Shown here one piece after another: positions 63,340 to 64,000 of a stretch of DNA of 64,000 nucleotides. The stretch's first letter is position 1, and every line of letters begins with the position of its first letter. The notes under the pieces were generated by a model. It searched no databases. It saw nothing but the letters and a program-made list of their open reading frames with translations, and was not told the origin of the DNA. Source of the stretch: JAJRXR01 sp041402005 (GTDB taxonomy: Bacteria; Planctomycetota; Phycisphaerae; Phycisphaerales; UBA1924); assembly GCA_041402005.1 (NCBI GenBank), contig JAWKTB010000002.1, positions 1 through 64,000 of the forward strand. Direction: 5' to 3'. The translations under genes and the position numbers were made by a program.

Positions 63340-64000
63340 TCAGAGCCCTCGCTCACGCTCCAGCTCCGCCTCCAGCGCGTCGGCGAGGTACTCGTACTGG
63401 GCGGGCGAGTTGTAGAGCTGGGCGCTGAGGCGGAGGAAACGACCCGAGCCGGGCGCGCCGCCCGCGACCGACCAGACCGGGGCCTGGATCGCGTGACGCT
63501 CGACGAGCGCGTCCTGCAGGGCGTCGGCGTACCAGGTCGGGCGGGACGCCAGGCGGGCGCCACGCTCCGCGTCATGCCCGGGCAGCGCGACCACGCCCAT
63601 CGAGGCCATCATCGACTCGGGCGCGAGCGCCGGCGTCCCCAGACGCTCGCGGAGCAGCTTCGTCGCCCGCACGGCCATCGCCCGGTTGTGCGCACGGACC
63701 TCGTCGAGCCCGCCGGGCAGGGCGCCCTCCATGAACGCGATCGCGGCGGGGAGCGTCAGGCGGGGGGTGTAGTCGTCCGTGCCCAGGTAATCGAAGTCGA
63801 GATTGAAGCGTGAGCGCGTCCCGGGCCCCCGGGCGTGTGATGGACCCAGTTCGCGCGAGTACACCGACTCGAAGGGCGGACGCACCCCGCCCTGCATGTC
63901 GTGCCGGACCCAGAGAAAGGCGGCGCCCTTGGGGGCGCACAGCCACTTGTGGCAGTTGCCCGTCGCGTACGCGGGGGCGAGGGCGGTCAGGTCCAGCTCC
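63340..64000 (-). CDS. class-V aminotransferase-fold PLP enzyme, paralogue (partial)
   Basis: This is the C-terminal 220 residues of a second PLP enzyme, cut off by the window end. The catalytic lysine region GNCHKWLCAPKGAAFLW is present, then FDYLGTDDYTPRLTLP and the final LRLSAQLYNSPAQYEYLADA. It is related to the enzyme at 61921 (same HKWL, DYxGTxDYT and LxxSAxLYN motifs) but diverged, so a tandem duplication is likely. The 111-bp gap between them holds the presumed promoter of the downstream copy. Confidence 0.82.
   Translation of the reverse strand, partial: ELDLTALAPAYATGNCHKWLCAPKGAAFLWVRHDMQGGVRPPFESVYSRELGPSHARGPGTRSRFNLDFDYLGTDDYTPRLTLPAAIAFMEGALPGGLDEVRAHNRAMAVRATKLLRERLGTPALAPESMMASMGVVALPGHDAERGARLASRPTWYADALQDALVERHAIQAPVWSVAGGAPGSGRFLRLSAQLYNSPAQYEYLADALEAELERERGL

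Noticed and set aside
61837..63813. 658-codon + strand frame opposite the PLP enzymes
   Set aside because: The catalytic motifs are on the minus strand, and the + frame has no domain.

Overview
The window is very GC-rich and reads as chromosomal DNA of a planctomycete, most likely class Phycisphaerae. The signs are four secreted proteins ending in the paired FDFSDV-type "GC-type dockerin", three pseudopilin-like proteins with a FTLIELLVVIAI N-terminus and a late H...DG motif, a PTPGT-type C-terminal sorting signal, C-terminal CPxCGYxL zinc ribbons, a DUF58/BatA-type operon with a squalene-cyclase-like secreted protein, and abundant palindromic intergenic repeats. No rRNA, tRNA, CRISPR array or prophage was found.

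Layout. 0-5 kb: a ClpX-like zinc-finger protein, then a minus-strand replication operon (dnaX with a complete -1 frameshift signal, a small membrane protein, YbaB/EbfC, Nudix, DinB) and a divergent fatty acyl desaturase. 5-11 kb: a broken SEC-C gene, three tandem membrane/zinc-ribbon paralogues, a PIN-TRAM membrane protein and two tandem M12-like peptidase homologues with destroyed active sites. 11-22 kb: lexA, dprA, a lipoprotein, a SpoIID/LytB protein, queA and murE-murF-mraY (MurE carries the meso-DAP motif DNPR). 22-35 kb: a long minus-strand operon of DUF58, BatA-like, VWA/glutamine-amidotransferase-like, giant coiled-coil membrane, Q-rich secreted, prenyltransferase-like and beta-rich secreted proteins, bracketed by heptanucleotide satellites. 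35-38 kb: a small CPxC protein, a pseudopilin and two homologous secreted proteins with different C-terminal anchors, behind a Fur/Zur-like palindrome. 38-46 kb: an EF-hand protein, a DUF6263-like protein, pfkA, a PGRS-like glycine-rich protein with a dockerin, a TM2 protein, dnaB and pdxH. 46-55 kb: a 136-bp MITE-like element, an alpha/beta-hydrolase-membrane-ATP-grasp fusion, rlmN, a pseudopilin, asnS, a secreted zincin and an acidic repeat membrane protein. 55-64 kb: rsmE, a second cyclase-like protein, a VOC protein, an M32 carboxypeptidase, a second [Cys-rich protein - pseudopilin - dockerin protein] cluster and two tandem class-V PLP enzymes.

How the genes fit together. Housekeeping genes (dnaX, dnaB, lexA, asnS, murEF-mraY, queA, rlmN, rsmE) are mixed with lineage-specific envelope and secreted proteins. 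murE, murF, mraY and the SpoIID protein indicate DAP-type peptidoglycan synthesis and remodelling. The strongest candidate for an undescribed system is the duplicated cluster at 34985-37905 and 59613-61823, which may be a secreted metal-homeostasis module; this is inference. Other standouts are the dnaX frameshift signal, the pseudopeptidase pair, the PGRS-like protein, the hydrolase/ATP-grasp fusion and the palindromic repeat families.

Several starts (16514, 40243, 45151, 59613, 7807) lie 5-8 nt after a TANNNT hexamer and have no Shine-Dalgarno sequence, which suggests leaderless transcripts.
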